Positions 9,236 through 18,756 of a stretch of 64,000 nt of DNA are shown here, one piece after another (positions within the stretch are counted from its first letter, which is position 1; the number at the start of each line of letters is the position of its first letter). The stretch is from an uncultured Clostridia bacterium (GTDB taxonomy: Bacteria; Bacillota; Clostridia; Oscillospirales; Acutalibacteraceae): NCBI GenBank assembly GCA_904399395.1, contig CAJFPJ010000069.1, positions 1-64,000 of the forward strand, read 5' to 3'. The translations under genes were made by a program, and so were the position numbers. The notes beneath the pieces were generated by a model, which ran no database searches, was not told the DNA's origin, and worked only from the letters and a program-made list of their open reading frames with translations.

Positions 9236-11023
9236 TCATCCAAGATAGGTGATGGAGCCATCTTTATTACGGATCAGGCGGCAGAAGAATTCATCCCAAA
9301 TCATCAGGGAAAGCTCAGGCGTATATGTATGAGGCCAATTCAACACCCCGGTAAAACGCACCATGGGAACATGATCCTCATTGCGCACAATCGTATTTTG
9401 ATAAATGCCGTTTTCATAAAAACGAGCTTCTTCATAGCAAACTTTATTGCAGGCACATAGATTCCGGAGAACCTTATCATTTATACCGCCGGGCTCCAGG
9501 CTCATGCTGCCGATATCATATTCGCCCAGCACATACCATACAGGCCGGGGAATATCATTCGGCAGAGGAACGGCTTGCCCATCGGCATCCACCCCCATGG
9601 CGCCCACCGGCGCAAAACCGGCGAATTCTTCCGGCATGCAGTGCATCAGCCGCTGGGTCATCATGGAGCCGTTGGAATGGCCCGTCACATAGACGCGAGC
9701 CTCATCCACCGGATATTGAGCCTTCACAGCCTGCAGCATCTGCCGGATAAAGGAAACGTCGTCCGGTCCCTGGGGATCCTGCTCATAAGAGCTGTTCCAA
9801 ACGGGTGTACGACAGATATCCCCAGCAAAAGCAGAAGCTCTTCCCTTGGGATGAACTGTCCGCCGGAAGGGATATGCGGTGGGAAAAACCACCAAAAAGC
9901 CCCTTTCCTCGGCTACACTCTGCCATCCGCTGTTTTCTGCGAAAAATTCACCGGAACAGGAAAAGCCATGGATAGCGACCACCAGAGGATACGCTTCCTT
10001 TTTATGTCTTTTATAAGCTGTGGGCTCAAATACATACCAATACCGATTCAGCCCGTCAATTTTCATTTCATATTTTTTCAGCCCCATGTCCTCTGGGGAC
10101 AACGTAACACGGATATGGGAATTTCCCTCGCCGCCCCAACGCTTGAAGTGGGTGACAAAGGCTGTCATCTCTCGGAGGATATCGCTCTCGCTCTTCTCCT
10201 CAATCTCTTTGGCCGTACTGTGCCATACCTCCACCGCAGCCTGCTCATTCAGATACAGTTCCCCAGCCTTCGGTTTTTGACGATACACCCGGGCATATCC
10301 ATTGCGCAGGCCCTCATCTTTCGTATGAGCAGCTTTCTGGAAGTATTCCACAAGAGGATGATAGTCTCCCTCATCCAAAATCCAGGCAGGAAGCGAAACC
10401 CGCTTTTTCGGGATACCTGCATCGCAGTCAGAGGGCTGGTCGCCGATCCACTGCATTAGCTCCGGAGCCACACGGCAGGGACCTTTGACCGCAAAAGCAG
10501 CCAGCAGGCTCACATGGGTCATAGCAAATACAGAAGCAATATACGCCCCATCCCCGAATCCCAACGCATACACGGCGTCGGCATTGGAGGGGTAATAGAG
10601 CATATTGCGCATTTCGGCCAAAAGCTTAGAAGCACAATCCAACTCATAGCCCGGATTTTCCAGGTTCCAGCCATCAGGCGCCTCAATAAAAAATGCCGCT
10701 ACCTCATATTCCTCCAGAATATCCGCCCAAGGGTTTCGGGAAAGCCATTCCCTCACATCGGTTTTTCCGTCGATGAACACCAACGCCGAATTTCCAGAAG
10801 TCTTCATCGTCTCGGGCACATACAGAACATAGCGGCGCTCTTCTCCGTTTTCATCAAAAATACAGCCGTCAAAAAAGCCCGTATGGCACGGAAAATAGGG
10901 GCGCAGGGGATCTACCTCCGGCTGGGAGATGGGCTCGCAGACCGACTGTGGGGAAGCTGGTCCGGGAATACGCCGGACACGGTTCAGGCCATAGGCCAGC
11001 TGCGGATGGGTAAAATGTTTCAT
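9236..11023 (-). CDS. Tandem alpha/beta-hydrolase esterase (PHB-depolymerase/CE1-like), N-terminal copy degenerate
   Basis: 595 residues with two alpha/beta-hydrolase-like halves. The C-terminal half (from about 330) has IHGFSCSG at the oxyanion region, nucleophile elbow GHSNGS, and VLGEYD plus a late DHVP that can supply acid and His; it resembles the LpqC/poly(3-hydroxybutyrate) depolymerase and feruloyl esterase group. The N-terminal half has the same order (YVLYVPE, then GFGDGAY), but the elbow Ser is replaced by Asp, so it is probably a non-catalytic duplicate. No signal peptide. The start at 11023 (MKHFTHPQ) is preferred to an upstream in-frame ATG at 11068 because the extra 15 residues look unlike the fold and AGAGAG precedes 11023. 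Likely role: de-esterification of imported plant oligosaccharides. Confidence 0.8.
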   Translation of the reverse strand: MKHFTHPQLAYGLNRVRRIPGPASPQSVCEPISQPEVDPLRPYFPCHTGFFDGCIFDENGEERRYVLYVPETMKTSGNSALVFIDGKTDVREWLSRNPWADILEEYEVAAFFIEAPDGWNLENPGYELDCASKLLAEMRNMLYYPSNADAVYALGFGDGAYIASVFAMTHVSLLAAFAVKGPCRVAPELMQWIGDQPSDCDAGIPKKRVSLPAWILDEGDYHPLVEYFQKAAHTKDEGLRNGYARVYRQKPKAGELYLNEQAAVEVWHSTAKEIEEKSESDILREMTAFVTHFKRWGGEGNSHIRVTLSPEDMGLKKYEMKIDGLNRYWYVFEPTAYKRHKKEAYPLVVAIHGFSCSGEFFAENSGWQSVAEERGFLVVFPTAYPFRRTVHPKGRASAFAGDICRTPVWNSSYEQDPQGPDDVSFIRQMLQAVKAQYPVDEARVYVTGHSNGSMMTQRLMHCMPEEFAGFAPVGAMGVDADGQAVPLPNDIPRPVWYVLGEYDIGSMSLEPGGINDKVLRNLCACNKVCYEEARFYENGIYQNTIVRNEDHVPMVRFTGVLNWPHTYTPELSLMIWDEFFCRLIRNKDGSITYLG

Positions 11024-11675
11024 ACAACTCTCTCTTTCTAGCCCCAAGGCCTGATGCCCAGGGATCATGCTATCAATTTGTTATGCCGTTATGCAAGAGG
11101 ATCTGTGCAAGAACCTGCACGCGTCTTTCGCCCGGCCAACCGCTCTCTTTCTCACTTACAGCTACAGCATCTGAGCATGCAAAAAAGTTTGATTTTTTGC
11201 CGCCGTTTTTTAACCATTCTTGCGGCTATGTTGTTATACTACTTCCATTTTATGAATTTGTAAAGGGATTTTTATGGGATTTTTTATAAAAAACTGTAAA
11301 AACACAAAAAAAGAAAAGAAAACTTATATTATTTTTATGTGTTAAAAAGTTATATTTTTATAAAACACCTTTTGACACATTTTCTAAGGTTCCTTCATCT
11401 TTGTTTCTGCACCGCAGCAAAACACAAAAAAGGCTTTCAGCTTCAAACGTTCATCTGGGATACCATGATTCCGTTTTCAATCTCTTCACAATACCTACCT
11501 CAATGGAAGGTTACAGAATTGGTACTATTATTTTGCATCTCTTTGCAGTATAATAAAAACAAGATACAAAAACCCGCCGGATACATAACGCTTTCTTCCG
11601 GTGGATCCACTCTAGAATGTGTTTTATGTGCCTACACATCTGCATGCACTGCATACTGCAAAAAGGAGGATTTTC
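11024..11675. other. Long intergenic region between divergent genes
   Basis: About 650 AT-rich bases with no credible reading frame. It must hold the promoter for the esterase gene (minus) and for the 144-residue protein (plus); a TATAAT at 11549-11554 is a possible -10 for the latter, without a good -35. I see no clear terminator, repeat or RNA element. Confidence 0.4.
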
Positions 11676-12110
11676 ATGAATATTTTCGAAACCATTACCC
11701 ATGGGATTTCCAGAGCCGTAGGATTTGTTGCAGATAAAAATCATAAAGCTGCGCTGGTAAACCGTCTTCGTATTGTGATCAAAAACGAACGGGAAAATGC
11801 CTCCCGGGCATACGTAGCGCTGGGGAAATATTATCTGGAAAACCTCCGTGATCCTGAAAATGAGCTAACCGAACGCCTCTGCCGTTCTGCTGAAGACAGC
11901 GAGGCCCGGATCCGCAAAGCTTTCGCCAAGCTGGATGAAATCGCCAGTGAAAGCGCGGAGGCCAGCAGCGCTGAGAATTGCAACAGTTGCGAAGACTGCT
12001 CCGATGACTGCTGCCAGTGCCCCTATTCCGCGGAGGAGATTACTCCTTCTGAGTTCTTTACCGGTGCCAAACGTGCCCACATCCTGCCAAACTGGAAGGC
12101 AGAAGCATAA
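11676..12110 (+). CDS. Small Cys-rich cytoplasmic protein of unknown function
   Basis: 144 residues. Residues 1-95 are predicted helical and charged (FETITHGISRAVGFVADKNHKAALVNRLRIVIKNE is followed by an ALGKYYLENLRDP segment), in the style of small helical proteins that describe themselves as zinc-ribbon-tailed in Clostridia. Residues 102-115 contain six Cys in 14 positions (C102, C105, C108, C112, C113, C115), a likely metal-binding knot set in acidic residues. Another Cys is at 69. The ATG at 11676 is chosen because AAAAAGGAGGA precedes it; the 19 codons upstream in frame are untranslated. A terminator follows at 12151. I do not recognise a named family. Confidence 0.75.
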   Translation: MNIFETITHGISRAVGFVADKNHKAALVNRLRIVIKNERENASRAYVALGKYYLENLRDPENELTERLCRSAEDSEARIRKAFAKLDEIASESAEASSAENCNSCEDCSDDCCQCPYSAEEITPSEFFTGAKRAHILPNWKAEA

Positions 12111-12150
12111 AACTGCCGTCGTTTGCCAGTATGATGTTACTTGCATAGGT

Positions 12151-12200
12151 AAAAGGGAGAAACACCCGGTTGCAGAAGCATGTGGGGTTCTCCCTTTTTT
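12151..12200 (+). terminator. Terminator between the Cys-rich protein and mnmA
   Basis: AAAAGGGAGAA pairs with TTCTCCCTTTT across an inner CACCC/GGGG extension, and the 3' arm runs into TTTTTT. Confidence 0.8.
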
Positions 12201-12261
12201 ATTGCCTACCGAGACCGGAAAGAATATTCAGATAAAGCTGAGAAGGGACACGGATATTTTT

Positions 12262-13377
12262 ATGACCAGGAAACAAAAAGTACTTTTAGGAATGAGCGGC
12301 GGGGTGGATAGCTCTGCTGCAGCTTTTCTGCTCCAGGAGCAAGGCTATGCGGTGGAGGGCATCACTCTGCGCCTGCGGATGGACGACACGCGCTCCGCTG
12401 GGCGGGAACAGCCCGAGGCCCATGGCGCCTCCGGTGATATACGAGACGCCGCCCTAGTGGCTGAAACTCTTGGAATTCCGCATTCAGTTCTGGATCTGCG
12501 GGAAGAATTCCAAAACAGAGTGATCTCCAATTTTGTGCAGGAATATGCCAGGGGCCGCACTCCCAATCCCTGCGCCGTATGCAACCGGTTTATCAAATTC
12601 GGCGCCATGCTGGAATATGCTCTCAGCCACGGCTTTGACTATATCGCTACAGGCCACTACGCCAATATCATCCGGCAGGAAACGGAAAAAGGGCCTGGCC
12701 GCTGGCTTCTCAAAAGCGTACCTTCGCAGAAGGATCAAAGCTATATGCTGTATTCCCTTTCTCAGAAACAACTTTCCCATACGCTTCTTCCCCTGGCGGG
12801 ATATACCAAAGAAGAGATACGCTCTATCGCAGAAAGCGCCGGTCTTCCCGTGGCAAAAAAGCCGGATAGCCAGGAAATCTGTTTTGTGCCGGATAATGAT
12901 TATATTCGCTTTCTGGAAGAATACACCGGCAGTAAGGCTCCCGAAGGAGATTTTGTAACCAAGGAAGGAACCGTCCTCGGCCGGCATAAGGGGATCACCC
13001 GCTATACTATCGGGCAGAGAAAGGGGCTGGGCGTCGCTTTTGGAAAGCCCATGTATGTGACCTCCATCCTACCAGAAAAGAATCAGGTGGTCCTGGGGCC
13101 CGAGGGCAGTCAATACGCCGATTCCCTCACCGCATCAGACGTGAACTGGATCGCCTTTGAACCTCCCGCTCCCGGCGAAACCATCGCCTGTGAAGCCCGC
13201 ATTCGTTATCATGCGACCCCTGCCCCCTGTAGTGTACACATTTTAGAGGGGGGGCGCCTTTATGTGAAGTTTTCCTCGCCCCAACGCTCTGTAACGCCGG
13301 GGCAGGCTGTGGTCTTTTACGATGGTGACCTGGTGCTGGGTGGAGGCACTATTTCCCGGAATACGATCGCTGAATAA
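12262..13377 (+). CDS. mnmA: tRNA-specific 2-thiouridylase MnmA
   Basis: 371 residues. Transfers sulfur to C2 of the wobble uridine (U34) of Lys, Glu and Gln tRNAs after adenylation. The PP-loop GMSGGVDSS is at residues 10-18, the catalytic Cys of NPCAVC at C104 (C107 next), and the second redox Cys in QEICFVPD at C207. The C-terminal beta-barrel ([12 protein letters not shown], then [22 protein letters not shown]-like segment) is complete. Length matches the family. The start is the ATG at 12262, immediately before the conserved KVLLGMSGG; the open frame continues upstream over the terminator but is not coding there. A terminator follows at 13415. Confidence 0.96.
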   Translation: [371 protein letters not shown]

Positions 13378-13414
13378 AAGGGCAAAAATGGAATCCGCCT
13401 CAAATAGAGTTTCT

Positions 13415-13470
13415 GCCGCTGCGTGTATGCCTCTTTTGCATAAAGGCATCCGTGCAGCGGTCTCTTTTTA
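13415..13470 (+). terminator. Terminator after mnmA
   Basis: CCGCTGC pairs with GCAGCGG and an inner ATGCCT/AGGCAT stem, followed by TCTCTTTTT. Confidence 0.8.
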
Positions 13471-13585
13471 CGAAAACTACCCTTCCCTTTTTCCGCCGCC
13501 TATGCTATAGTGATATAAAACAATCTGGCCGGAAGGTGTGCTCAATGGGGGCGCTGTTCCGCCGTGAATAGGAGGAACCGACCCT

Positions 13586-13918
13586 ATGGAAAATGAAGGG
13601 CTGCTTTTCGTGGCGATCTGTATGGCCTGTGCCGTACTTTTTCTTATTATGGGCTTACTGGCCCGTAAAAAACCGGAACCTGTGCAGTTTTGGTCCGGTT
13701 GGGAAGTCACCGAGAAAAACATCCGGGATATTCCCGCATACAACAGAGCTTACGGCCGCATTTGGATAGTCTATGCCCTGGCTTGGTTTTTGGCGGGGCT
13801 AACCCCTTTTATCACCTCTGCTCCTATTTCCGTCATTCTTATCGGCATTGTATGTTTTGGGGGAATCCCCACCATTATCCTGACATACAGAAAAATATAT
13901 AAAAAATACAAGCGGTGA
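13586..13918 (+). CDS. Small three-helix membrane protein (DUF3784-like)
   Basis: 110 residues with three predicted membrane helices: about 7-26, 62-80 and 82-103, ending in a basic tail YRKIYKKYKR. Between the first two helices is the motif FWSGWEVTEKNIRDIPAYNRAYG, of the form F-W-S-G-x(n)-I-x-D-x-x-x-YN-x-x-x-G that recurs in small Clostridial and Bacillales membrane proteins. Function unknown. The ATG at 13586 has an AGGAGG-like site (ATAGGAGGAACC). It lies between two terminators (13415 and 13983) and is likely transcribed alone. Confidence 0.75.
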   Translation: MENEGLLFVAICMACAVLFLIMGLLARKKPEPVQFWSGWEVTEKNIRDIPAYNRAYGRIWIVYALAWFLAGLTPFITSAPISVILIGIVCFGGIPTIILTYRKIYKKYKR

Positions 13919-13982
13919 GCACAGTGGGTGCACCTGGGCCGAAAACTAGGTTTCCCCGGACGCATGCCGCAGATCGACTTGC

Positions 13983-14019
13983 GACCGCGCTTCCATTTTC
14001 GGAGATGCGCGGCTTTTTG
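13983..14019 (+). terminator. Terminator after the small membrane protein
   Basis: CCGCGC at 13985-13990 pairs with GCGCGG at 14007-14012, with an inner TTCC/GGAG pairing, followed by CTTTTT. The preceding 65 bases after the stop are GC-rich and may fold further, but match no riboswitch I know. Confidence 0.65.
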
Positions 14020-14139
14020 TTTGCAGGCCAGTGCGCTAGAATATAAAAATACGGAAAGAATCCTATGCATTCTCCTCTTATCCACAATTCAACAGGTCAT
14101 TCTGTATCCTACATATTACTATACAAAGGAGAGATTTTA

Positions 14140-15216
14140 ATGGCAATGAATGAAGCACGCCTGCAAAGAGTGCTGGCGGCCATGGAGCAGGCAGGCCTTG
14201 AGCAGATCATCGTCACCTCCCGCTCTGCCGTATTCTACCTTACCGGCGTAAGCCTAGATCCTATGGAGCGTATGCTGGCTCTATACCTAAACAGCCGGGG
14301 GGACCGGATTCTGTTTGGAAACAAGCTTTTTAAGCTTACCCCTATGGAAGGTCTCCGTCTCGTGGAACATACGGATGCTGGAAACCCTGTGGAAGATTTA
14401 GCGAAAGCCCTTCTTCCTGGTAAAATAGGCATTGACGATAACTGGCGCACGCAGTTTCTTATCAACCTGATGGAGCTCCGGCCGGATGTTACGCCTGTGC
14501 ATGGTTCCCTGCCCGTTCAGCTCACCATGATGCAGAAGGATGAAACAGAGCGGGAGCTCATGCGCGTTTCCTCCAAGCTGAACGACCGCTGCATGGATAC
14601 GGTGGCCAAGGCTATCAGGGGCGGCCTTACTGAATTGGAGCTCATGGATGTAATCGTCCGTTTCTTTAAAGAAAACGGTGCCAAGACCAGCGGCTTTGCC
14701 ATTGTGGCCGCCGGGGAAAACGGTTCCGACCCTCATCACGTAACGTGCCAGGATACTATAAAGGAAGGCGACGGCATTGTATTTGATATCGGCGCCCCCC
14801 TGAACGGCTACTGGAGCGATATGACCAGAACCATTTTCTATAAATCCGTAACGGAGGAGCAGAAAAAAGTCTATGAGACTGTCCTTGCCGCCAACCTGGC
14901 GGGAATTGCCGCCGTCAGGCCCGGAGTCCCGCTGAAGGAAATCGATGGAGCAGCCCGAAAGGTCATCGAGGACGCAGGATACGGCGAATATTTTATCCAC
15001 CGGACCGGTCACTGCATCGGCATGGAATGCCATGAGGCCCCCTCTGTGGGCGCAGAGGAGGAGACCCTTGCTCAGCCCGGCATGTGCTTTTCCATCGAAC
15101 CCGGCATCTATCTTCCCGGAAAATTCGGTGTGCGCATTGAAGATCTGGTAATGGTAACGGAAGAGGGCTGCGAGGTTCTCAACAGCTATCCAAAAGAGCT
15201 CACCATAGTGGGGTAA
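14140..15216 (+). CDS. M24-family metallopeptidase (Xaa-Pro aminopeptidase/dipeptidase)
   Basis: 358 residues. Removes N-terminal residues next to proline from cytosolic peptides. It has the two-domain pita-bread layout: N-terminal creatinase-like domain (1-125) and C-terminal catalytic domain. The five metal ligands are visible as the two Asp of FDIGAPLNGYWSDMTRT, the His of HRTGHCIGMECHE, and the Glu residues of SIEPGIYLPG and VRIEDLV. Length is typical of PepQ/YpdF proteins. The start is the ATG at 14140 after AAAGGAG; 25 upstream in-frame codons are discarded. Flanked by terminators, so probably monocistronic. Confidence 0.93.
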   Translation: MAMNEARLQRVLAAMEQAGLEQIIVTSRSAVFYLTGVSLDPMERMLALYLNSRGDRILFGNKLFKLTPMEGLRLVEHTDAGNPVEDLAKALLPGKIGIDDNWRTQFLINLMELRPDVTPVHGSLPVQLTMMQKDETERELMRVSSKLNDRCMDTVAKAIRGGLTELELMDVIVRFFKENGAKTSGFAIVAAGENGSDPHHVTCQDTIKEGDGIVFDIGAPLNGYWSDMTRTIFYKSVTEEQKKVYETVLAANLAGIAAVRPGVPLKEIDGAARKVIEDAGYGEYFIHRTGHCIGMECHEAPSVGAEEETLAQPGMCFSIEPGIYLPGKFGVRIEDLVMVTEEGCEVLNSYPKELTIVG

Positions 15217-15245
15217 TTCCACCGGCTTATTTATTTTAGCAACCG

Positions 15246-15285
15246 AAAGCGGCTGTCGTGTGATGCACGGCAGCCGCTTTTAGCT
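15246..15285 (+). terminator. Terminator after the M24 peptidase
   Basis: AAAGCGGCTGTCGTG pairs with CACGGCAGCCGCTTT over a TGATG loop, followed by T residues. Confidence 0.85.
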
Positions 15286-15450
15286 TTAAAAAGATAAATG
15301 TCTCGTATGTTTGTCCGAACAACCCTCTAGTCTCTTTCAATTTTCTGCCAAACCTGTATGAGCTTGTTTATACATTGATCCATGCTGATTCCCATAAAAA
15401 TAGATTTTTATAGATTTTATCCTCAATTTGCCCAAATACCATACTTTTTC

Positions 15451-15479
15451 TTGCTATTTTCAAGGAATAGTTGTATTAT
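15451..15479 (+). promoter_or_regulatory. Candidate araR promoter
   Basis: TTGCTA at 15451-15456 and TATTAT at 15474-15479 have a 17-base spacer. Transcription would start close to 15486, directly on the operator-like sequence at 15489. The remainder of the 470-base gap holds the peptidase terminator and a 200-base leader. Confidence 0.55.
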
Positions 15480-15488
15480 ATTTAAGAA

Positions 15489-15506
15489 AAGTTGTATGTA
15501 CTTTTC
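15489..15506 (+). promoter_or_regulatory. AraR-type operator at araR (likely autoregulation)
   Basis: AAGTTGTATGTACTTTTC keeps the left arm AAGTTGTA and the centre TAC of the strong palindrome found in front of araB (16997-17014). It overlaps the predicted +1 of araR, which fits autorepression. Right arm is degenerate, so affinity may be lower. Confidence 0.5.
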
Positions 15507-15688
15507 TACAAAAAATCTAAACGATCGTATCAAAAGGAGCTGGAAGACAGAGTCGTTTCCCCATCGATGTCGCGCAGCTTTTCGAACAGTCTGCAGGCTG
15601 GCTATTGCCTGCATATAGTACCATAATCCACATGGATATACACGAACCGGCCCCCGGTCGGAATCCCAAAACGGGAAGGAGAATTGCT

Positions 15689-16861
15689 ATGACCGCCCCC
15701 GGCAGCCGATCCCCGGAATCCGTCTTCTCTGAAGAAGTGCCCAAGACCTTCCACCCCCTTGCAGATGAGCACGGTGAACATGAGCGGGAATCCGGAAAAT
15801 CCAAATACATCATGCTCGCCAATCTTCTGCGGCAGCAAATCCTGGGCGGGCAGTATCATGCCGGCGACAAGCTTGCTTCTGAAAATCAGCTTTCCCAGCA
15901 GTATGGTCTGAGCCGCCAGACAGTTCGCCAGGCGCTGGCTCTTTTGGAGCAGGAAGGCTTGCTTCTGCGCCAGAGAGGAAGCGGCACCTATGTAAGCTTT
16001 GCCGCCCCCAGGAGAGAAAAAACCCACGTCATCGGCGTTATCACCACCTATATTACGGATTACATTTTCCCCACCATTGTCCGAGGTATTGAAGAGGAAC
16101 TCACCAGAAACGGATACCACCTGACCTTGGGGGTCACAAAAAACCGGGTGGAAAATGAAGCCAGGCTTCTGCGCTCCTTTCTGGAAAACCAGGTAGACGG
16201 CCTGATCGTGGAAGGCACAAAAACCGCCTTTCCCAACCCCAATCTGGGCTTATATTGCCAGTTGGAAGCCATGGGAATTCCCGTGGTGTTCTTTAACGGG
16301 TATTATCGGGAGCTTCCCTCCGTCTATGTGGTGACCAACGACCGGAAATGCGGCTGGGACGCAGCGGAATACCTGATCCGCCATTCCGGCTGCCGGAAGC
16401 TGGGGGGAATCTTCAAATCCGATGACACCCAGGGCCATGAGCGCTATGCAGGCTTTTCCCAAGCCATTCTGAAAGAAGGCCGCGAGTTGGACGATGATGC
16501 TGTGATCTGGTATACCACAGCGGACAAGGAAACACTTTTCAGCCTGGAAAACGCCCCCGGCATTGTTCGCCGGTTACAGGGCTGCGACGGGGTGGTATGC
16601 TATAACGACCAGATCGCCTATGGGCTTATCGACAGCCTGCAGAAGGCGGGGATAGCCGTGCCAGAGCAGGTCAGTGTCTTCGGCTTTGATAACTCCAGCG
16701 TTTCAGAATACTCTCCCATAAAAATCAGCACCTTTGCCCACCCCAAAGAGCGGTTAGGTGTAGAGGCCGCTCGCCGTCTTCTTCGCATGGTGGAGCAAGG
16801 CACAAAGGAAACGCCCCTGGTGATGGACATGGAACCTGTGGTGAAGGAATCCACCCGGTGA
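15689..16861 (+). CDS. araR: Arabinose operon repressor AraR (GntR HTH + LacI-type sensor)
   Basis: 390 residues. Residues 1-37 are a polar tail; 38-107 are a GntR-type winged helix (KYIMLANLLRQQI, then YGLSRQTVRQALALLEQEG and RGSGTYV); the rest is a LacI/periplasmic-binding-like effector domain (VIGVITTYITDYIFPTIVRGIE, DDTQGHERYAGF, VSVFGFDNSS). This chimera is characteristic of Bacillus-type AraR, which releases DNA when L-arabinose binds. The ATG at 15689 follows GGGAAGGAG; 28 upstream codons are excluded. It precedes araB, and both promoters carry a matching operator, so it controls itself and the ara genes. Confidence 0.92.
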   Translation: MTAPGSRSPESVFSEEVPKTFHPLADEHGEHERESGKSKYIMLANLLRQQILGGQYHAGDKLASENQLSQQYGLSRQTVRQALALLEQEGLLLRQRGSGTYVSFAAPRREKTHVIGVITTYITDYIFPTIVRGIEEELTRNGYHLTLGVTKNRVENEARLLRSFLENQVDGLIVEGTKTAFPNPNLGLYCQLEAMGIPVVFFNGYYRELPSVYVVTNDRKCGWDAAEYLIRHSGCRKLGGIFKSDDTQGHERYAGFSQAILKEGRELDDDAVIWYTTADKETLFSLENAPGIVRRLQGCDGVVCYNDQIAYGLIDSLQKAGIAVPEQVSVFGFDNSSVSEYSPIKISTFAHPKERLGVEAARRLLRMVEQGTKETPLVMDMEPVVKESTR

Positions 16862-16975
16862 ACCTTAACGGCGAAAAAGGGTGAGCGAGCTATATCTAAA
16901 AATTGGCCCCTTGCGGTAGGTGTCTTTATAAAAAACTGCATAAAACCTTGGAAAAGCTCTTGATTTTTTTCCCAT

Positions 16976-17014
16976 TTTATACTACACTAAAGGCATAAGT
17001 TGTACATACAACTT
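16976..17014 (+). promoter_or_regulatory. araB promoter region with AraR operator
   Basis: A -10 TATACT at 16978-16983 (no clear -35) is followed by the palindrome AAGTTGTACATACAACTT at 16997-17014, with 8-base arms around CA. It resembles the TTGTACGTACAA core known for AraR boxes. The position just after the predicted start is suited to repression. Confidence 0.7.
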
Positions 17015-17072
17015 CTCCCAAACATCTGAATGTCTTTTTTGGTATTTTACATTTTAAGGAGGATTTGTTGAC

Positions 17073-18734
17073 ATGAGCAAGTACACAATCGGCGTCGACT
17101 ACGGTTCCCTTTCCGGCCGCGCTGTGCTGGTGGACGTAGCCACGGGCGAGGAGCTGGCTTCTTCCGTCTATGAGTATCCCCACGCAGTAATGGAAACACA
17201 GCTGCCGGACGGCACCAAGCTGGGCCACGACTGGGCCCTGCAGCATCCCCAGGATTATCTGGACGTGCTTTCCCACACCATTCCCGCCGTTCTGAAGGAA
17301 GCGGGCGTTTCCAATGAGGACGTCATCGGCGTAGGCACGGACTTTACCGCCTGCACCATCCTGCCTGTTAAGGCGGACGGCACCCCCCTCTGCTTCCTGC
17401 CCGAATACAAGAACCGCCCCCATGCCTACGTGAAGATGTGGAAGCACCACGCCGCTCAGGATAAGGCCAACATGCTCAACGAAATCGCTGAAAAGCGCGG
17501 TGAAACCTGGCTGAAAAACTATGGCGGCAAAATTTCCTCCGAGTGGGCCATCCCGAAGATCTGGCAGATCCTCGACGAAGACGAGGAAATCTACAATGCA
17601 ATGGATCGCTTTATAGAGGCTGCGGACTGGATCATCTGGCAGCTCTGCGGCAAAGAGACCCGCAATTCCTGCACAGCAGGCTATAAGGCTATGTTCAATA
17701 AGAGACTGGGGTATCCCTCCGACGATTTCTTCAAGGCTCTTGACCCCCGCCTTGAGCATGTGATCGATGAGAAATTCTCCCGGGACATCACGCCCCTGGG
17801 CGGCTGCGCCGGCTATGTAACTGAAAAGGCTGCTGCACTCACCGGCCTGAAGGTAGGCACCGCCGTGGCTATCGGCAACGTGGACGCTCATGTGTGCGTT
17901 CCCGCTGTGGGTATCGACGGCCCCGGAAAAATGCTGGCCATTATGGGAACCTCTACTTGCCATATGATGATGGGCACCACCGAGACCCAGGTTCCCGGCA
18001 TCTGCGGTGTTGTGGAAGACGGCATCCTGCCCGGATTCTTTGGCTATGAGGCCGGCCAGTCCTGCGTGGGCGATCACTTTGCCTGGTTTATCGACAACTG
18101 CCTGCCCGCCTCTTACTATGAGGATGCGGAAAAGCAGGGCATGAACATTCATAAATACCTGCGGGCCAAGGCCGAGGTCAAAAAGCCCGGCGAAAGCGGT
18201 CTGCTGGCTCTGGACTGGTGGAATGGCAACCGCTCCGTTCTGGTGGACGTGGATCTCACCGGCATGATGCTGGGCATGACCCTGCAGACCAAGCCCGAGG
18301 ATATCTATCGTGCTCTGATCGAAGCCACCGCCTACGGCACCCGCATGATCGTGGAGAACTACCGTGAGAATGGTATCCCGGTGGAGGAGTTCTACGCTTC
18401 CGGCGGAATCTCCCAGAAGGATCCCATGACCATGCAGATCTATGCAGACGTTCTCAATATGCCTATTAAGATTGCAGGTTCCCTGCAGGGCCCCGCTCTG
18501 GGCTCCGCTATCTTTGCCAGCGTAGCCGCAGGCAAGGAAAAGGGCGGTTACGACAATATCTTCGAGGCTGCAAGAGCGCTGGGCAAAGTTAAGGATACGG
18601 TCTACACTCCCATTCCGGAGAACGTGGAGCTCTATAACAAGATCTTTGCCGAATACCGCACCCTGCACGATTACTTCGGCCGCGGCGCCAATGACGTTAT
18701 GAAGCGCCTGAAGGCTCTGATGAAATCCCTTTAA
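17073..18734 (+). CDS. araB: L-ribulokinase
   Basis: 553 residues. Phosphorylates L-ribulose to L-ribulose 5-phosphate with ATP, second step of arabinose use. FGGY-type kinase: N-terminal [15 protein letters not shown] (phosphate-binding strand), [24 protein letters not shown], a catalytic-base region [13 protein letters not shown], and the C-terminal ATP-binding [20 protein letters not shown] with PALGSAIFA. Length fits AraB. The ATG follows TAAGGAGGATTTGTTGAC. First gene of araB-araA-araD; codon bias suggests high expression when induced. Confidence 0.96.
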   Translation: MSKYTIGVDYGSLSGRAVLVDVATGEELASSVYEYPHAVMETQLPDGTKLGHDWALQHPQDYLDVLSHTIPAVLKEAGVSNEDVIGVGTDFTACTILPVKADGTPLCFLPEYKNRPHAYVKMWKHHAAQDKANMLNEIAEKRGETWLKNYGGKISSEWAIPKIWQILDEDEEIYNAMDRFIEAADWIIWQLCGKETRNSCTAGYKAMFNKRLGYPSDDFFKALDPRLEHVIDEKFSRDITPLGGCAGYVTEKAAALTGLKVGTAVAIGNVDAHVCVPAVGIDGPGKMLAIMGTSTCHMMMGTTETQVPGICGVVEDGILPGFFGYEAGQSCVGDHFAWFIDNCLPASYYEDAEKQGMNIHKYLRAKAEVKKPGESGLLALDWWNGNRSVLVDVDLTGMMLGMTLQTKPEDIYRALIEATAYGTRMIVENYRENGIPVEEFYASGGISQKDPMTMQIYADVLNMPIKIAGSLQGPALGSAIFASVAAGKEKGGYDNIFEAARALGKVKDTVYTPIPENVELYNKIFAEYRTLHDYFGRGANDVMKRLKALMKSL

Positions 18735-18756
18735 TGGATTGTTCCTGCAGAAATAG

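Noticed and set aside
7812-9248. 478-codon plus-strand frame opposite the beta-helix gene
   Set aside because: No recognisable domain or ribosome binding site, and the minus strand encodes a clear beta-helix protein with a good start.
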